Source of the DNA: Helicobacter rappini
GTDB lineage: Bacteria; Campylobacterota; Campylobacteria; Campylobacterales; Helicobacteraceae
Direction: 5' to 3'
NCBI RefSeq assembly: GCF_900198625.1
Contig: NZ_FZPK01000003.1
Span: 59,477 to 123,476, forward strand
Length of the DNA stretch: 64,000 bases
Part shown: piece after piece, positions 19,063 through 37,870 of the stretch
Layout: each line of letters opens with the position of its first letter
How positions within the stretch are numbered: the first letter of the stretch is position 1
Notes under the pieces: model-generated
Databases searched by the model: none
Told to the model about the DNA's origin: nothing
Seen by the model: only the letters and a program-made list of their open reading frames with translations
Translations under genes and position numbers: made by a program

Positions 19063-19551
19063 ATGACAAGAGAAGAGAAAGCGCAGCTTGTGGCAAATTT
19101 AAGCGAAAGCTTTAAAAATGCTAGTGCAATGATTATTTGTGATTATAAAGGATTGCAAGTAAAGCAATTAGAGTCTTTACGCAGAAGCTCTAAAGATTCT
19201 GATATTTGCGTGCAGGTTATTAAAAATAAGCTTGCAAATATTGCATTGAAACAAGCAGGTTATAAAGAAGCTGAACTCAAAGATACAAATATTTATATTT
19301 GGTCTAACGATCAGATTTCTTTATCAAAAGTTGTATGTAAATTTCAAGAAGCAAATAGCGAAAAATTTAGCGTTAAATTTGGCTATTTTGATGGCGAGAT
19401 TGTAGATTCTAAGCATATCACTGCAGTATCTAAACTACCAAGCAAAGATGAATTGATTGGTATGTTGTTGTCTGTATGGACAGCACCTGCAAGGTATTTT
19501 GCGACAGGATTAGACAATTTAAGAAAACAAAAAGAAGAGCAAGGAGCTTAA
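19063..19551 (+). CDS. rplJ: 50S ribosomal protein L10
   Basis: Stalk protein that anchors L7/L12 dimers on the 50S. 162 residues. The N-terminal [16 protein letters not shown] and [15 protein letters not shown] match the family; the C-terminal helix binding L12 is at the end ([20 protein letters not shown]). A strong AAAGGAGG SD precedes the ATG. rplL starts 1 bp after the stop, typical coupling for stalk stoichiometry. Confidence 0.98.
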   Translation: MTREEKAQLVANLSESFKNASAMIICDYKGLQVKQLESLRRSSKDSDICVQVIKNKLANIALKQAGYKEAELKDTNIYIWSNDQISLSKVVCKFQEANSEKFSVKFGYFDGEIVDSKHITAVSKLPSKDELIGMLLSVWTAPARYFATGLDNLRKQKEEQGA

Positions 19552-19552
19552 T

Positions 19553-19930
19553 ATGGCAATTTCAAAAGAAGATGTATTAGAATACATCGGTAATTTATCG
19601 GTTTTAGAGTTATCAGAGTTAGTGAAAGCGTTTGAAGAAAAATTTGGTGTAAGTGCTGCTCCAACGGTTGTAGCTGGTGCAGTTGCTGGTGGCGGTGCTG
19701 GGGCTGCAGCTGAAGAAAAAACAGAATTTGATGTTGTGCTTGTTGATGCGGGTGCAAATAAAATCAATGTTATTAAGGCTGTTAGAGAAATCACTGGTCT
19801 TGGCTTAAAAGAAGCTAAAGAAGCAACAGAGAAAACACCAAATACACTTAAAGAAGGCGTAAGCAAAGAAGACGCTGAAAACTTTAAGAAAAAACTTGAA
19901 GAAGCGGGTGCAAAAGTAGAAGTAAAATAA
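19553..19930 (+). CDS. rplL: 50S ribosomal protein L7/L12
   Basis: Multimeric stalk protein that recruits translational GTPases. 125 residues. The N-terminal dimerisation domain ([20 protein letters not shown]) is followed by an Ala/Gly-rich hinge (residues ~38-55) and the C-terminal domain with [20 protein letters not shown] and [23 protein letters not shown] lies in the rplJ end. Confidence 0.99.
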   Translation: MAISKEDVLEYIGNLSVLELSELVKAFEEKFGVSAAPTVVAGAVAGGGAGAAAEEKTEFDVVLVDAGANKINVIKAVREITGLGLKEAKEATEKTPNTLKEGVSKEDAENFKKKLEEAGAKVEVK

Positions 19931-19958
19931 CTTTTTACCTAACTATTGTAAGCTTTTT

Positions 19959-20008
19959 AAGCCTATCTTTGTGGCGGAGATTCTATCCGCCTTTGGATAG
20001 GCTTTTTT
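19959..20008 (+). terminator. Attenuator/terminator between rplL and rpoBC
   Basis: AAGCCTATC (19959-19967) pairs with GATAGGCTT (19996-20004), enclosing an inner GGCGGA/TCCGCC hairpin, and is followed by TTTTTT. As rpoBC has no other clear strong promoter in the gap, partial read-through would set the ratio of stalk protein to polymerase, as in the E. coli rplL-rpoB attenuator. Confidence 0.75.
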
Positions 20009-20072
20009 GCATTTTTATAATTTTATAAATATTCTCTCTATTGTATCATATTTCTGTTATGGGGTATGGTAG

Positions 20073-28775
<8,703 letters not shown>

Positions 28776-28798
28776 GTTTAATCTAAACATTTTTTAAG

Positions 28799-28804
28799 TA
28801 TAAT
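28799..28804 (+). promoter_or_regulatory. -10 element upstream of rpsL
   Basis: A perfect TATAAT in the 68-bp gap between rpoBC and rpsL, preceded by a T-rich stretch (CATTTTTTAAG), as usual for Helicobacter sigma-80 promoters that lack a -35 box. Confidence 0.55.
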
Positions 28805-28843
28805 AGCCAAAAATTTTGTAAATTTTATTATAAGGATGGATGT

Positions 28844-29227
28844 GTGCCAACGATTAATCAGTTGATTCGCAAGGAAAGAAAAAAGGTTGTCAAAAAGACA
28901 AAGTCGCCAGCGTTAGTAGAGTGTCCTCAAAGAAGAGGTGTTTGCACAAGAGTTTATACCACTACACCAAAGAAGCCAAACTCAGCGATTAGAAAAGTAG
29001 CTAAAGTGCGACTTACAAGTAAGTTTGAAGTCATTAGTTATATACCGGGTATTGGTCATAACTTACAAGAGCACTCTATCGTGTTAGTGCGTGGTGGTAG
29101 GGTAAGAGACTTACCGGGTGTTAAATATCATATTATCCGTGGTGCGCTTGATACTGCAGGTGTTGCAAAGCGATCTGTTTCACGCAGTAAGTATGGTGCT
29201 AAAAAAGCAAAAGATGCTAAAAAATAA
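28844..29227 (+). CDS. rpsL: 30S ribosomal protein S12
   Basis: Decoding-centre protein. GTG start ([14 protein letters not shown]) with AAGGATGG as SD. 127 residues. The accuracy loops [20 protein letters not shown] and [20 protein letters not shown] are present with the Lys residues typical of streptomycin-sensitive strains. First gene of the rpsL-rpsG-fusA (str) cluster. Confidence 0.99.
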   Translation: MPTINQLIRKERKKVVKKTKSPALVECPQRRGVCTRVYTTTPKKPNSAIRKVAKVRLTSKFEVISYIPGIGHNLQEHSIVLVRGGRVRDLPGVKYHIIRGALDTAGVAKRSVSRSKYGAKKAKDAKK

Positions 29228-29719
<492 letters not shown>

Positions 29720-29733
29720 TTTAAGGATAATAA

Positions 29734-31812
29734 ATGGCTAGAAAAACCCCTTTAAATAAAATACGCAATATCGGTATTGCCGCACATATTGATGCTGGAA
29801 AAACGACAACTTCAGAGAGAATCTTATTCTACACAGGTGTAAGCCATAAGATTGGCGAAGTGCATGATGGTGCTGCGACAATGGACTGGATGGAGCAAGA
29901 AAAAGAGAGAGGTATCACTATTACTTCTGCGGCGACTACTTGCTTTTGGAAAGATCATCAAATTAATCTCATCGACACTCCCGGACATGTCGATTTTACA
30001 ATTGAAGTAGAGAGGTCTATGCGTGTGCTTGATGGTGCTGTGGCTGTGTTTTGTTCTGTCGGTGGTGTGCAGCCCCAAAGTGAAACCGTGTGGCGACAAG
30101 CAAATAAATATGGTGTGCCTCGTATGGTATTTGTGAATAAAATGGATAGAATCGGTGCGAATTTCTATAATGTAGAATCACAAATCAAAGAGCGACTAAA
30201 GGCTAATCCTGTGCCAATCTGCATTCCTATCGGTGCGGAAGATTCTTTCAAAGGTGTAGTTGATTTAGTATTAATGAAAGCTATCGTGTGGAATGATGAA
30301 TCTATGGGTGCAAAATACGATGTAGAAGAGATTCCAGCAGATTTAATGGATAAAGCAAATGAATATAGAGAAAAGCTTGTGGAATCTGCAGCCGAGCAAG
30401 ATGAAGCTTTAATGGAAAAATATCTAGGTGGCGAAGAGCTAAGTGAAGCGGAGATTAAAAAAGGCATTAAAATGGGTTGCCATAATATGAGCCTTATCCC
30501 TATGCTTTGTGGTTCAAGCTTTAAAAACAAAGGTGTGCAAACATTGCTTGATGCAGTCGTTGATTATCTCCCCGCACCAACAGAAGTTGCAGAAATTAAG
30601 GGCATTGAGCCAAAAACAGAAGAAGAGGTGCTTGTAGAATCTAGCGATGATGGCGAATTTGCAGGACTTGCATTTAAGATTATGACAGACCCTTTTGTTG
30701 GACAGCTTACATTCGTGCGTGTATATCGCGGTAAGTTAGAATCTGGTAGCTATGTGTATAACTCTACAAAAGGCAAAAAGGAAAGGGTAGGGCGACTTTT
30801 AAAAATGCACTCTAATAAGAGAGAAGATATTAAAGAAGTCTATGCCGGTGAGATTTGTGCTTTTGTTGGTTTAAAAGAGACACTAACTGGAGATACACTT
30901 TGTGATGATAAAAAGCCCGTGATTCTAGAGCGTATGGAGTTCCCAGAACCTGTTATACATATCGCAGTTGAGCCAAAGACAAAAGCAGATCAAGAGAAAA
31001 TGGCAGTAGCGCTTGGTAAGCTTGCAGAAGAAGACCCAAGCTTTAGGGTAAGCACACAGGAAGAAACAGGGCAAACACTTATAGGCGGTATGGGCGAATT
31101 GCATCTTGAAATCATTGTGGATAGACTAAAGCGAGAATTCCGCGTTGAAGCAGAAGTTGGACAGCCACAAGTTGCCTTTAGGGAGACTATCCGTAGCAGT
31201 GTTACACAAGAATGTAAATATGCGAAGCAGTCAGGTGGTCGTGGGCAATACGGACATGTGCATATTAAGCTAGAGCCAAAAGAAGCAGGCAGTGGTTATG
31301 AATTTGTAAATGAGATTAGCGGTGGTGTGATTCCAAAAGAATATATCCCAGCCGTTGATAAGGGTATCCAAGAAGCAATGCAAAATGGTGTGTTAGCAGG
31401 CTATCCAGTGGTAGATTGTAAAGTAACGCTTTATGATGGAAGCTACCACGAAGTAGATTCAAGCGAAATGGCATTTAAGATTGCTGGATCTATGGCGTTT
31501 AAAGATGCTTGTCGCAAGGCAAATGCGGTATTATTAGAGCCTATGATGAAAGTGGAAGTTGAAGTGCCAGAAGAGTATATGGGCGATGTTATCGGCGATT
31601 TAAACCGCAGAAGAGGACAGATTAACTCTATGGACGATAGAATGGGGTTAAAAATCGTTAATGCGTTCGTGCCACTTGCTGAAATGTTTGGCTATTCTAC
31701 CGATTTGCGTTCAGCTACACAAGGTAGAGGCACTTATACGATGGAATTTGATCACTATGGAGAAGTGCCTAGCAATATCGCTAAAGAAATCATGGATAAA
31801 CGCAGCAGCTAA
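29734..31812 (+). CDS. fusA: Elongation factor G
   Basis: GTPase that drives translocation and, with RRF, recycling. 692 residues. G1 is [21 protein letters not shown]2 includes [13 protein letters not shown]3 is [15 protein letters not shown] and G4 is VNKMDR. Domain IV shows as [16 protein letters not shown], and domain V ends with [28 protein letters not shown] upstream. Last gene of the str cluster; no tuf follows. Confidence 0.99.
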   Translation: MARKTPLNKIRNIGIAAHIDAGKTTTSERILFYTGVSHKIGEVHDGAATMDWMEQEKERGITITSAATTCFWKDHQINLIDTPGHVDFTIEVERSMRVLDGAVAVFCSVGGVQPQSETVWRQANKYGVPRMVFVNKMDRIGANFYNVESQIKERLKANPVPICIPIGAEDSFKGVVDLVLMKAIVWNDESMGAKYDVEEIPADLMDKANEYREKLVESAAEQDEALMEKYLGGEELSEAEIKKGIKMGCHNMSLIPMLCGSSFKNKGVQTLLDAVVDYLPAPTEVAEIKGIEPKTEEEVLVESSDDGEFAGLAFKIMTDPFVGQLTFVRVYRGKLESGSYVYNSTKGKKERVGRLLKMHSNKREDIKEVYAGEICAFVGLKETLTGDTLCDDKKPVILERMEFPEPVIHIAVEPKTKADQEKMAVALGKLAEEDPSFRVSTQEETGQTLIGGMGELHLEIIVDRLKREFRVEAEVGQPQVAFRETIRSSVTQECKYAKQSGGRGQYGHVHIKLEPKEAGSGYEFVNEISGGVIPKEYIPAVDKGIQEAMQNGVLAGYPVVDCKVTLYDGSYHEVDSSEMAFKIAGSMAFKDACRKANAVLLEPMMKVEVEVPEEYMGDVIGDLNRRRGQINSMDDRMGLKIVNAFVPLAEMFGYSTDLRSATQGRGTYTMEFDHYGEVPSNIAKEIMDKRSS

Positions 31813-31855
31813 TCCCGCTTTGCTATCCATTTAGCTTATCATAATTACACTTATA

Positions 31856-31881
31856 GAATCTAAACTCATAAGTTTAGATTC
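31856..31881 (+). terminator. Perfect 11-bp hairpin downstream of fusA
   Basis: GAATCTAAACT and AGTTTAGATTC flank a CATA loop 44 bp past the fusA stop. No T run follows directly, so it may be a transcript 3'-end stabiliser or Rho-assisted end rather than a classical terminator. Confidence 0.45.
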
Positions 31882-32062
31882 AATCTCAAAACTTCAAAAT
31901 TACTATATTATTTTGACTTTCCCATAATTGTTTTTTTTGTTGCGTATAATGTGCAATTTAATGGTGAAAATTTAGCTACAATTAAACCTTATTGCATAAG
32001 CGATAATCTACAATTAAAGGTTTTCAAGTTGAAAATTTATCAATAGAATCACATAAAAACCC

Positions 32063-32093
32063 TTGACAAATCGTTTTTTTTTTTTTGTATTAT
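32063..32093 (+). promoter_or_regulatory. Promoter with a T13 spacer tract (phase-variable type)
   Basis: Consensus -35 TTGACA (32063-32068) and TATTAT (32088-32093) are 19 nt apart. The spacer contains an uninterrupted T13 run (32074-32086). Changes in tract length would shift spacer length through the 17-nt optimum, the mechanism known for several Helicobacter surface-protein promoters. Downstream are only a short peptide frame and decayed sequence. Confidence 0.6.
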
Positions 32094-32138
32094 ACGCACA
32101 TAGCATTATATGCTAAATTTTTTATGAAAGGATTTGTT

Positions 32139-32240
32139 ATGGCGTTGAGAGTATAGGAATATGATAATGTATTATACAAGCAAATCGTGCTAAATAGAGA
32201 ATTGCTTATGTATAATATAGGATTACACAAAGATGCTTAG
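32139..32240 (+). pseudogene. Interrupted mini-ORF behind the T13 promoter
   Basis: An ATG with an ideal SD (AAAGGA, 6 nt upstream) reads MALRV and then meets TAG at 32154-32156. The same frame stays open for 27 more codons (EYDNVLYKQIVLNRELLMYN and on) to a TAG at 32238-32240. A strong promoter and SD with no intact gene suggest the 5' relic of a lost gene, or a short leader peptide. No family recognised. Confidence 0.35.
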
Positions 32241-32673
32241 TCCTAAAATGGAATCCATGCATATTGAAGTATTGTGTCGAATTGGCATATTTAGATTTCA
32301 TATAATGGCATGGACTATATTAATTTTTTACTTATCCTATAGTTTTTTAGTTTTTTGAAAAATATTTATATTTTTTTTGTTAATTGGGAAACTTAGGCAT
32401 GAGTGGTAGTTTTGATATTTTCCAAATGGCATCTATATCTATCGTTGTGCTATGAAATCTTTAGATACACTTCAAAATCATTCAGTTGGTTTCTTTCATG
32501 ATTTATTATACAGACAATCACTTTAATCTTATTTTTTAGTTTTTAAAAAGCTTAATATCTGATAAATTTAAAGATTTTTCATATATTATTATGAAAATCT
32601 ACTTCAGGAATTGAATATACGCTGATAATTGTTAAATAAATCTTAATTATAAAATAAAGTAGATTCTAAAGAA
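32241..32673. other. Non-coding, AT-rich interval
   Basis: Between the interrupted mini-ORF and tRNA-Glu. Only short stop-rich frames are visible on both strands and no RNA gene is recognised. It is probably the decayed remainder of whatever followed the T13 promoter. Confidence 0.5.
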
Positions 32674-32749
32674 TGGCGACCCTTGAAGGATTTGAACCTT
32701 CGTTACCGCCGTGAAAGGGCGGTATCCTTGGCCTCTAGATGAAAGGGTC
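32674..32749 (-). tRNA. tRNA-Glu(UUC)
   Basis: 76 nt on the minus strand with encoded CCA. Acceptor GACCCTT/AAGGGTC; anticodon TTC in ACCGCCCTTTCACGGCGGT; T-arm GAAGGTTCAAATCCTTC. It stands alone between non-coding stretches. Confidence 0.95.
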
Positions 32750-32861
32750 ATAAAAAGTAAAAAGAATCGATATTGTAGCAAAATCTAATTAATACAAAAA
32801 GATAAAGTCTTATGAAATAAATATTGTGAAAGATTTTATTAACGAAGTTTCGGAGTTAAGA

Positions 32862-32883
32862 ATCTGCAACAAAAGTTGCAGAT
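32862..32883. terminator. Perfect 9-bp inverted repeat downstream of tRNA-Glu
   Basis: ATCTGCAAC and GTTGCAGAT flank an AAAA loop in the 341-bp gap between the end of the DUF115-like gene (33091) and tRNA-Glu, both on the minus strand. Its location suits termination of the DUF115 gene transcript, though no clear T tail follows. Nothing else is recognised in 32750-33090. Confidence 0.4.
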
Positions 32884-33090
32884 ACAAAACAAGAAAAGAC
32901 ATAAAGTCTTGCCCTTGTGCAAACAAAAAGTATTCCAAAAACAATATAGAGTTGAAATTTGGCATAAAGATCATCTATCAAAATTTTAGCACTTAAACAA
33001 GCATTCAAAACATAGGTAAGAGCAGAATAAATAAAAAGCAGGGTTGTTGGATAGAATAACTATGCGAGAACTAGATTGCAATATGAAAGA

Positions 33091-35745
33091 TTATCGCGTT
33101 GGCTCTTTAAAAAAAGGTGAAACATCTCTTTTAGATTCTGCATGAAATGTTTTACTACACCCAATACAACAAGTTATTTCAGATTCCATTGCTTTTTTGC
33201 TACTACTTATCAACGAAAAAAGTCCTTGTGAATAAAGTGTTTTTAACTTTATTAAATGCGTGTTTTCTGTGTAGTTGTTAGAATCTAGGTGTTCTGCCAC
33301 TTGAGTGTATGCAGGGCTTTGGGGTGCAAAATTTATAGATTCTAGATTCTTGTCATATTGAGTGCGTAAGCACGAAATATCTTTTTTAGTTTCTATGCTA
33401 GATTTTTCGCTACGCTCAAAATGACAATTTGTTGTAGAATCTAGATTCTTCGTAGTTCCTGCAAAAAGTTGTGCGAGTAAATGCGTATAGCTTAAGTGCA
33501 TGATACTGCCCTCAAGCAAAATGATACTTTTACGCATAATCTTATTATCAATGCTTGTTTGAAGTAGGTTAAAAATATCTTGTGTGAGATTAAAAATATC
33601 TTGTATTGTGTGTGTATCCTGTGTGAGAATCTCTTGTAAGGCATTACTAAACGCAGTGAGTGAATCTAGCATTTCGTTTGTATTTAATGTGAGTTTATAG
33701 GGGGTAAAATTCTCTTTAAAATGCTTCAGTTCTCTTTCTTTATCAATAGGCTTTAGCATGAAGTCATCTTCATTTAGGGCTATTGTATGCTGAAAACGCA
33801 TACCATATCCTAGATTAATCACGCTATTTGGCTTGTATAGCTTTATTGCCTCTTCGATATTTTTCGCACTCAAATAGAATAAATCATTGCTAAATACACG
33901 CAAATTTTTATTATTCTCCACTTGAAAGCAATCTTTTGGAATCTCTGTATTTTCATCGCCATAAAAGCTATGTTTGGCGTGTTTGCTATACCCATCTATA
34001 TAACCACAATCTATACCGCACAATATCACATCACTCCCAAGCAAACTTGCGATACTAACCCCTGCATTACCAACAAAAGGTGCGCTAAACTCTAGCGGAA
34101 TATATGTAGAATCTAAATACGCACTACTGCTACCACCGCGTAAAAATCCATATTTTTCTTTTGCTAAATTACATGCTTTTGTGTCCGTAGTCTGTGCGAA
34201 TATTAGCGGAATATCTCCTAAATTTGCTTCCTGTAAAACTTCTGCTAGATAAGGCACTCGCTCAATCTCTAGCTGAAAATCAGGTCGTATGCCATGATGT
34301 CGCAAAACCTTTAAAGCTGTCCCACAACTAAGCAAAATCATAGAATCTTTATAAGCTTTCAAAAAATCAATACATAAATCAAGACTAGCCCCATTGCCTA
34401 TAACACAAATTGGGGCATTTACTCGCTTTGGTCGCATGCTTAAAAGCCTAGAATCCGCTAGATTCAAACACGCATTTTTTAAGCCTATAAGCTCATCTTC
34501 AAAGCTACCCCAACCACGCATAATAGCCTTTTTCTCTTTATAAATGAAGTCTTTAAGCAGGGCTACATTATCAGTTGTATAATGCGTTAAACTCAAACTT
34601 AAAAAATTATTTGTTAGCTTTTTTGCATGTAAAAACGCACTCACAAGTTCAAATGATATATCCTTTATAATGATAAAGCAAGAGTTCTTTCCAACATGCT
34701 GAAATAGCCTATCATAATCGATAAAATAGAGTGAAATGCGGAATAAATCAATATGTTCTTCATAAATCATTAAGGAATAAAAGTGATAGTCTTTCTCTAG
34801 CAATTCTTGTAAAAACATGCCGCCCATAAGCCCATAGATATTTGTTTGTGGCAGGAATTTAGAATTACAAAAAGATTCTATTAGATTTTCATAGAGTGTG
34901 AGATTGCTTTGTGTTTGTATCGAATCTTGTTGTGTGGTTTTAGAATCTTTTGCGAGATTTAGATTCTGTGTATTGTCATTTTTGCAAGTATGGGTAAAAT
35001 CTTCACTCGTGCGAGTGTGTAAGCATGAAATATCTTTATTGGATTTCATGTTAGATACTTCGCCTAAAGGCTTAGTATGACAAGTGGTTGTTTTAGATTC
35101 TAGATTCTCCACCAAATCTTGGTGGGTGCAGGGTTTAGGGTGCATTTTTATAGAATCTAGATTCTGTTTTAATGTTTTGTTGGATATTTCGCTTCGCTCG
35201 ATATGGCAAATTTTAGATTTTAATATAGAATCTTGCTTTTCATTACAATATGACTGAAAATTCGCATTAGATTCAAGTGGCGTAGATTCTAAACTTTGAG
35301 ATGTTTTGCTACACTCAACATGACAAGCCATAGATTCCACTCCCATTTTTACACTCTCTCTTAATAAATCATTGCAAAGCTTACCTGTGATATTTAGCTT
35401 CTCTTCATTTATAAAATGTGCGTTTGGAGTTAATACATGATTACTAAAGAGTTCCCATTGTGGATTTTTCATAGGATTTTTAGCAAGTTCTTTATGTGTG
35501 TCTTGCATACTTGTTTTATGCGTAGGGGCGTTTTTATCATTTGTGCTTTTTATAAGCGGATATTGCATAGTTTGCGTTGGGATATGGATTACATTATATC
35601 CATACGAGTCAATATGTAGGTTATAAAGCGTTGGGGCTTTGCTTAGGGCGTGAAAAAGTTTTGGATTGAGAGTTTTAAAAAACTCCATGTTTTTATAGTA
35701 GTTTATTTGTAGCTGCTTTTCATTGAGATTATCTTGTGTTTGCAC
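33091..35745 (-). CDS. DUF115 (MptE-like) protein, Maf-type motility accessory factor-like, with repeat insertions
   Basis: 884 residues with GTG start (MQTQDNLNEK) and AAGGA 5 nt upstream, 8 bp after the glmU stop, so probably co-transcribed. The DUF115 core is at ~440-640: VNAPICVIGNGASLDLCIDF, IRPDFQLEIERVPYLAEVL, then FVGNAGVSIASLLGSDVILC and GIDCGYIDGYSKHAKHSFYG. In Helicobacter and Campylobacter this family is linked to flagellin glycosylation with pseudaminic or legionaminic acid. Residues ~139-257, ~772-798 and ~857-884 are low-conservation segments made of a dispersed DNA repeat (CHFERSEKS, CHIERSEIS, CHVECSKTS), so the protein is longer than relatives. Function is inferred from family only. 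Confidence 0.8.
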   Translation of the reverse strand: MQTQDNLNEKQLQINYYKNMEFFKTLNPKLFHALSKAPTLYNLHIDSYGYNVIHIPTQTMQYPLIKSTNDKNAPTHKTSMQDTHKELAKNPMKNPQWELFSNHVLTPNAHFINEEKLNITGKLCNDLLRESVKMGVESMACHVECSKTSQSLESTPLESNANFQSYCNEKQDSILKSKICHIERSEISNKTLKQNLDSIKMHPKPCTHQDLVENLESKTTTCHTKPLGEVSNMKSNKDISCLHTRTSEDFTHTCKNDNTQNLNLAKDSKTTQQDSIQTQSNLTLYENLIESFCNSKFLPQTNIYGLMGGMFLQELLEKDYHFYSLMIYEEHIDLFRISLYFIDYDRLFQHVGKNSCFIIIKDISFELVSAFLHAKKLTNNFLSLSLTHYTTDNVALLKDFIYKEKKAIMRGWGSFEDELIGLKNACLNLADSRLLSMRPKRVNAPICVIGNGASLDLCIDFLKAYKDSMILLSCGTALKVLRHHGIRPDFQLEIERVPYLAEVLQEANLGDIPLIFAQTTDTKACNLAKEKYGFLRGGSSSAYLDSTYIPLEFSAPFVGNAGVSIASLLGSDVILCGIDCGYIDGYSKHAKHSFYGDENTEIPKDCFQVENNKNLRVFSNDLFYLSAKNIEEAIKLYKPNSVINLGYGMRFQHTIALNEDDFMLKPIDKERELKHFKENFTPYKLTLNTNEMLDSLTAFSNALQEILTQDTHTIQDIFNLTQDIFNLLQTSIDNKIMRKSIILLEGSIMHLSYTHLLAQLFAGTTKNLDSTTNCHFERSEKSSIETKKDISCLRTQYDKNLESINFAPQSPAYTQVAEHLDSNNYTENTHLIKLKTLYSQGLFSLISSSKKAMESEITCCIGCSKTFHAESKRDVSPFFKEPTR
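33143..33173. repeat. Dispersed repeat, half copy at the 3' end of the DUF115-like gene
   Basis: Degenerate copy of the TGTCATNTTGAG...TAG family; in the minus frame it reads CIGCSKTFHAES and forms part of the protein C-terminus. Confidence 0.45.
33351..33428. repeat. Palindromic dispersed repeat, full copy (78 bp)
   Basis: Bounded by TGTCATATTGAG on the left and CTCAAAATGACA on the right, 12-bp inverted ends with one mismatch. The arms continue as GCGTAAGCACGAAATATC and its diverged complement. It keeps the DUF115 frame open and encodes CHFERSEKS. The shape resembles a small MITE/REP-like element. Confidence 0.6.
34974..35082. repeat. Palindromic dispersed repeat, second full copy (~109 bp)
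   Basis: Begins TGTCATTTTTGC and ends TATGACA; the centre holds GTGTAAGCATGAAATATC, the same word as in the copy at 33351-33428. The minus frame reads CHTKPLGEVSNMKS and ISCLHTRTSEDF. Confidence 0.55.
35178..35209. repeat. Dispersed repeat, half copy
   Basis: GATATTTCGCTTCGCTCGAT followed by ATGGCA; the minus frame reads CHIERSEIS. Same family as 33351-33428. Confidence 0.55.
35298..35327. repeat. Dispersed repeat, half copy
   Basis: GAGATGTTTTGCTACACTCA followed by ACATGACAAG; the minus frame reads CHVECSKTS. Same family as 33351-33428. A similar fragment (TTGCACTCAATATAACA) lies in non-coding DNA near 44011-44027. Confidence 0.5.
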
Positions 35746-35753
35746 GAGTATCC

Positions 35754-37097
35754 TTACTCATCTTCTGGCTTGAAAAATCTATAGAATCCATTCGCATAAT
35801 TTACCTGTTTAGCCCTAGATAGAGAGAGGCTGCCCTCTTCTATATCTTTAGTTATCGTGCTACCTGCACCAATCAGCACATTATCGGCGATATTTATCGG
35901 GGCTACAAGCTGACAATCACTGCCTACAAAGACATTTTTACCAATATGTGTTTTATGCTTTTTCTTGCCATCATAATTGCAGGTAATCACACCTGCCCCA
36001 ATATTGCTCCCATCTCCTATCACGCAATCGCCAAGATAGCTTAAATGCCCCGCTTTCACTCCATCTAAATTCGCATTTTTACATTCCACAAAGTTGCCAA
36101 TATGAGAATCTTTTATATGTGAGTTTGGTCGTATGTGTGCGTGCGGTCCTATATCACTTTCTATAATCTCACTTTCTTCCACTACGCTATGGGCTTTTAT
36201 ATGGCTATCTTTGATATAGCTTTTACCTGTTATTCTCACGCCATTTTCAAGCACACATTCCCCCTCAAAGCATACGCTAGATTCTATATAAATGCTCTCT
36301 GGTATCTGCATGATAACGCCTTGTTCCATTGCCCTTTCTCTTAGCCTTGTTAAGAGTATCTGCTCTGCTTGTGAAAGGTGAAGTTTTGTATTTATCCCAA
36401 GCATATTTTTTTCACAACATATAAAGGCAAAAATGTCTTTAGAATCTTTATTTGCGAGTTCTATAACCTGTGTGAGATAGTATTCATTTTGTGCGTTATT
36501 AGAATCTAGCTTTGATACATACTCTTGTAAAATCTCTTTAGTAAAGCAGTAAATCCCTGCATTTACGATATTAATCTCTTTTTGTTCTGTATTGCAATCT
36601 TTCTCTTCGATAATGCCCTTTATGGCAAATGCTTGTTTTAAATCCTTGTCTTTTTTGATAATCCTGCCATAACCATAAGGATTTTTTGTCTCAAACGCAC
36701 AAAGATTTATAGAGCCAGCCCCATTTACTAGCATTTCTAAATCACTGCTTGAGATTAGAGGCGTATCACCGCTAAGGATTAGCACCTTTTCACCTTTTAT
36801 ATCGATTAATTGCTTATTTTCTTTCATCAAAGCCCCCCCAGTGCCCGGATACTTATCATGCAACTGCGTGTGAAAAGTAATCTTATCAGCGATATGCCAT
36901 GCGTATTTTTCCTGTAAAAACGCTTGTATTCTCTCTTTTTGATTATATAGCACGACATGCACATCAGAGCTTATCTCTAATGCGGTATCAATCACATATT
37001 CAATCATGCTTTTACCGCATAGCTTATGCAAAACCTTTGGTGTATTTGACTTCATTCGTGTGCCAAACCCAGCCGCTAAAATCACCACTGATACCAT
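35754..37097 (-). CDS. glmU: Bifunctional GlcNAc-1-phosphate uridyltransferase / glucosamine-1-phosphate acetyltransferase
   Basis: Makes UDP-GlcNAc for peptidoglycan and LPS. 447 residues. The N-terminal nucleotidyltransferase opens VSVVILAAGFGTRMKSNTPK, with the ILSGDTPLI uracil-site motif at ~107-115. The C-terminal left-handed beta-helix is visible from ~250 (SVCFEGECVLENGVRITGKS) to GIAG-type turns, including VKAGHLSYLGDCVIGDGSNI, which contains the acetyltransferase His, and NIGAGVITCNYDGKKKHKT. SD AAAGGA before the ATG. The DUF115-like gene follows after 8 bp. Confidence 0.98.
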   Translation of the reverse strand: MVSVVILAAGFGTRMKSNTPKVLHKLCGKSMIEYVIDTALEISSDVHVVLYNQKERIQAFLQEKYAWHIADKITFHTQLHDKYPGTGGALMKENKQLIDIKGEKVLILSGDTPLISSSDLEMLVNGAGSINLCAFETKNPYGYGRIIKKDKDLKQAFAIKGIIEEKDCNTEQKEINIVNAGIYCFTKEILQEYVSKLDSNNAQNEYYLTQVIELANKDSKDIFAFICCEKNMLGINTKLHLSQAEQILLTRLRERAMEQGVIMQIPESIYIESSVCFEGECVLENGVRITGKSYIKDSHIKAHSVVEESEIIESDIGPHAHIRPNSHIKDSHIGNFVECKNANLDGVKAGHLSYLGDCVIGDGSNIGAGVITCNYDGKKKHKTHIGKNVFVGSDCQLVAPINIADNVLIGAGSTITKDIEEGSLSLSRAKQVNYANGFYRFFKPEDE

Positions 37098-37153
37098 ATT
37101 TTTCCTTTTATAGCTTAGATTCTATTTGATACATACAAGGCTAAAATTATACA

Positions 37154-37870
37154 TTATTTAGAGCATATTTCTTTTAAATAGTTAATTGATTCTTCAATGC
37201 TTTTGGGTCTACTAAGATCGTCTATTTCTTTGTCTGTTAAGACTTTATCATCAAAGCATTTGCCACTTATAATCTCGCCATTCTCACCTTTAAATAAGGC
37301 TAGTAGTTTTCCATCTTCTGTGTAGAATCTCGTATCCCCATGAAACAAGTTGTTTAAAAATGGTATTTCTGCCATAAGCTTCCCATTCTCATAATACCAC
37401 TTTTCTATGCCTTCTGCTTTGTTATTTTTGTATGGTATTTCTCTCCAAAGATTCCCATTTTCATAATACCACTTTTCTATGCCTTCTGCTTTGCCATTTT
37501 TGTATGGTGTTTCCCAATAAATTTTCCCATTTGAATGATATTCTTTTTCTATACCTTCTCTTTTGTCATTTTTATATGGTATTTCAGTTTTAAGTTCCCC
37601 ATTCTCATAATACCATTTTTCTATGCCTTCTCTTCCACCATTTTTAAATGGTGTTTCTATATGAAGATTCCCATTTTCATAATACTCTTTTTCCATACCC
37701 TCGAATTCACCATTTTTATATGGTGTTTCTTTTATAAGTTTCCCATTTAAATCATATTTTTTTTCTACACAACCTCTTATTATGTCTTCTTCGGTTTTAC
37801 ATTCTTTTAACATGGTTGTATCTACACTATGAAATGAGAGAAAACCTATAAACACACTTTTTAGCAACAT
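37154..37870 (-). CDS. Exported MORN-repeat (YwqK-like) protein, array copy A
   Basis: 238 residues. A signal-like N-terminus (MLLKSVFIGFLSFHSVDTTM) precedes two Cys (KECK, GCVE). Six 24-residue MORN_2-type repeats of form WYYENGNLWREIPYKNNKAEGIEK are followed by a half-repeat cap (FYTEDGKLLALF), then a Cys-bearing tail (GKCFDDKVLTDKEID) ending EICSK. The strict 72-nt DNA period confirms tandem repetition. The family (COG2849) includes antitoxin-annotated YwqK proteins, but no toxin partner is adjacent. Last copy of the array in the direction of transcription. An N-terminal signal implies a periplasmic or surface location; function unknown. Confidence 0.85.
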   Translation of the reverse strand: MLLKSVFIGFLSFHSVDTTMLKECKTEEDIIRGCVEKKYDLNGKLIKETPYKNGEFEGMEKEYYENGNLHIETPFKNGGREGIEKWYYENGELKTEIPYKNDKREGIEKEYHSNGKIYWETPYKNGKAEGIEKWYYENGNLWREIPYKNNKAEGIEKWYYENGKLMAEIPFLNNLFHGDTRFYTEDGKLLALFKGENGEIISGKCFDDKVLTDKEIDDLSRPKSIEESINYLKEICSK

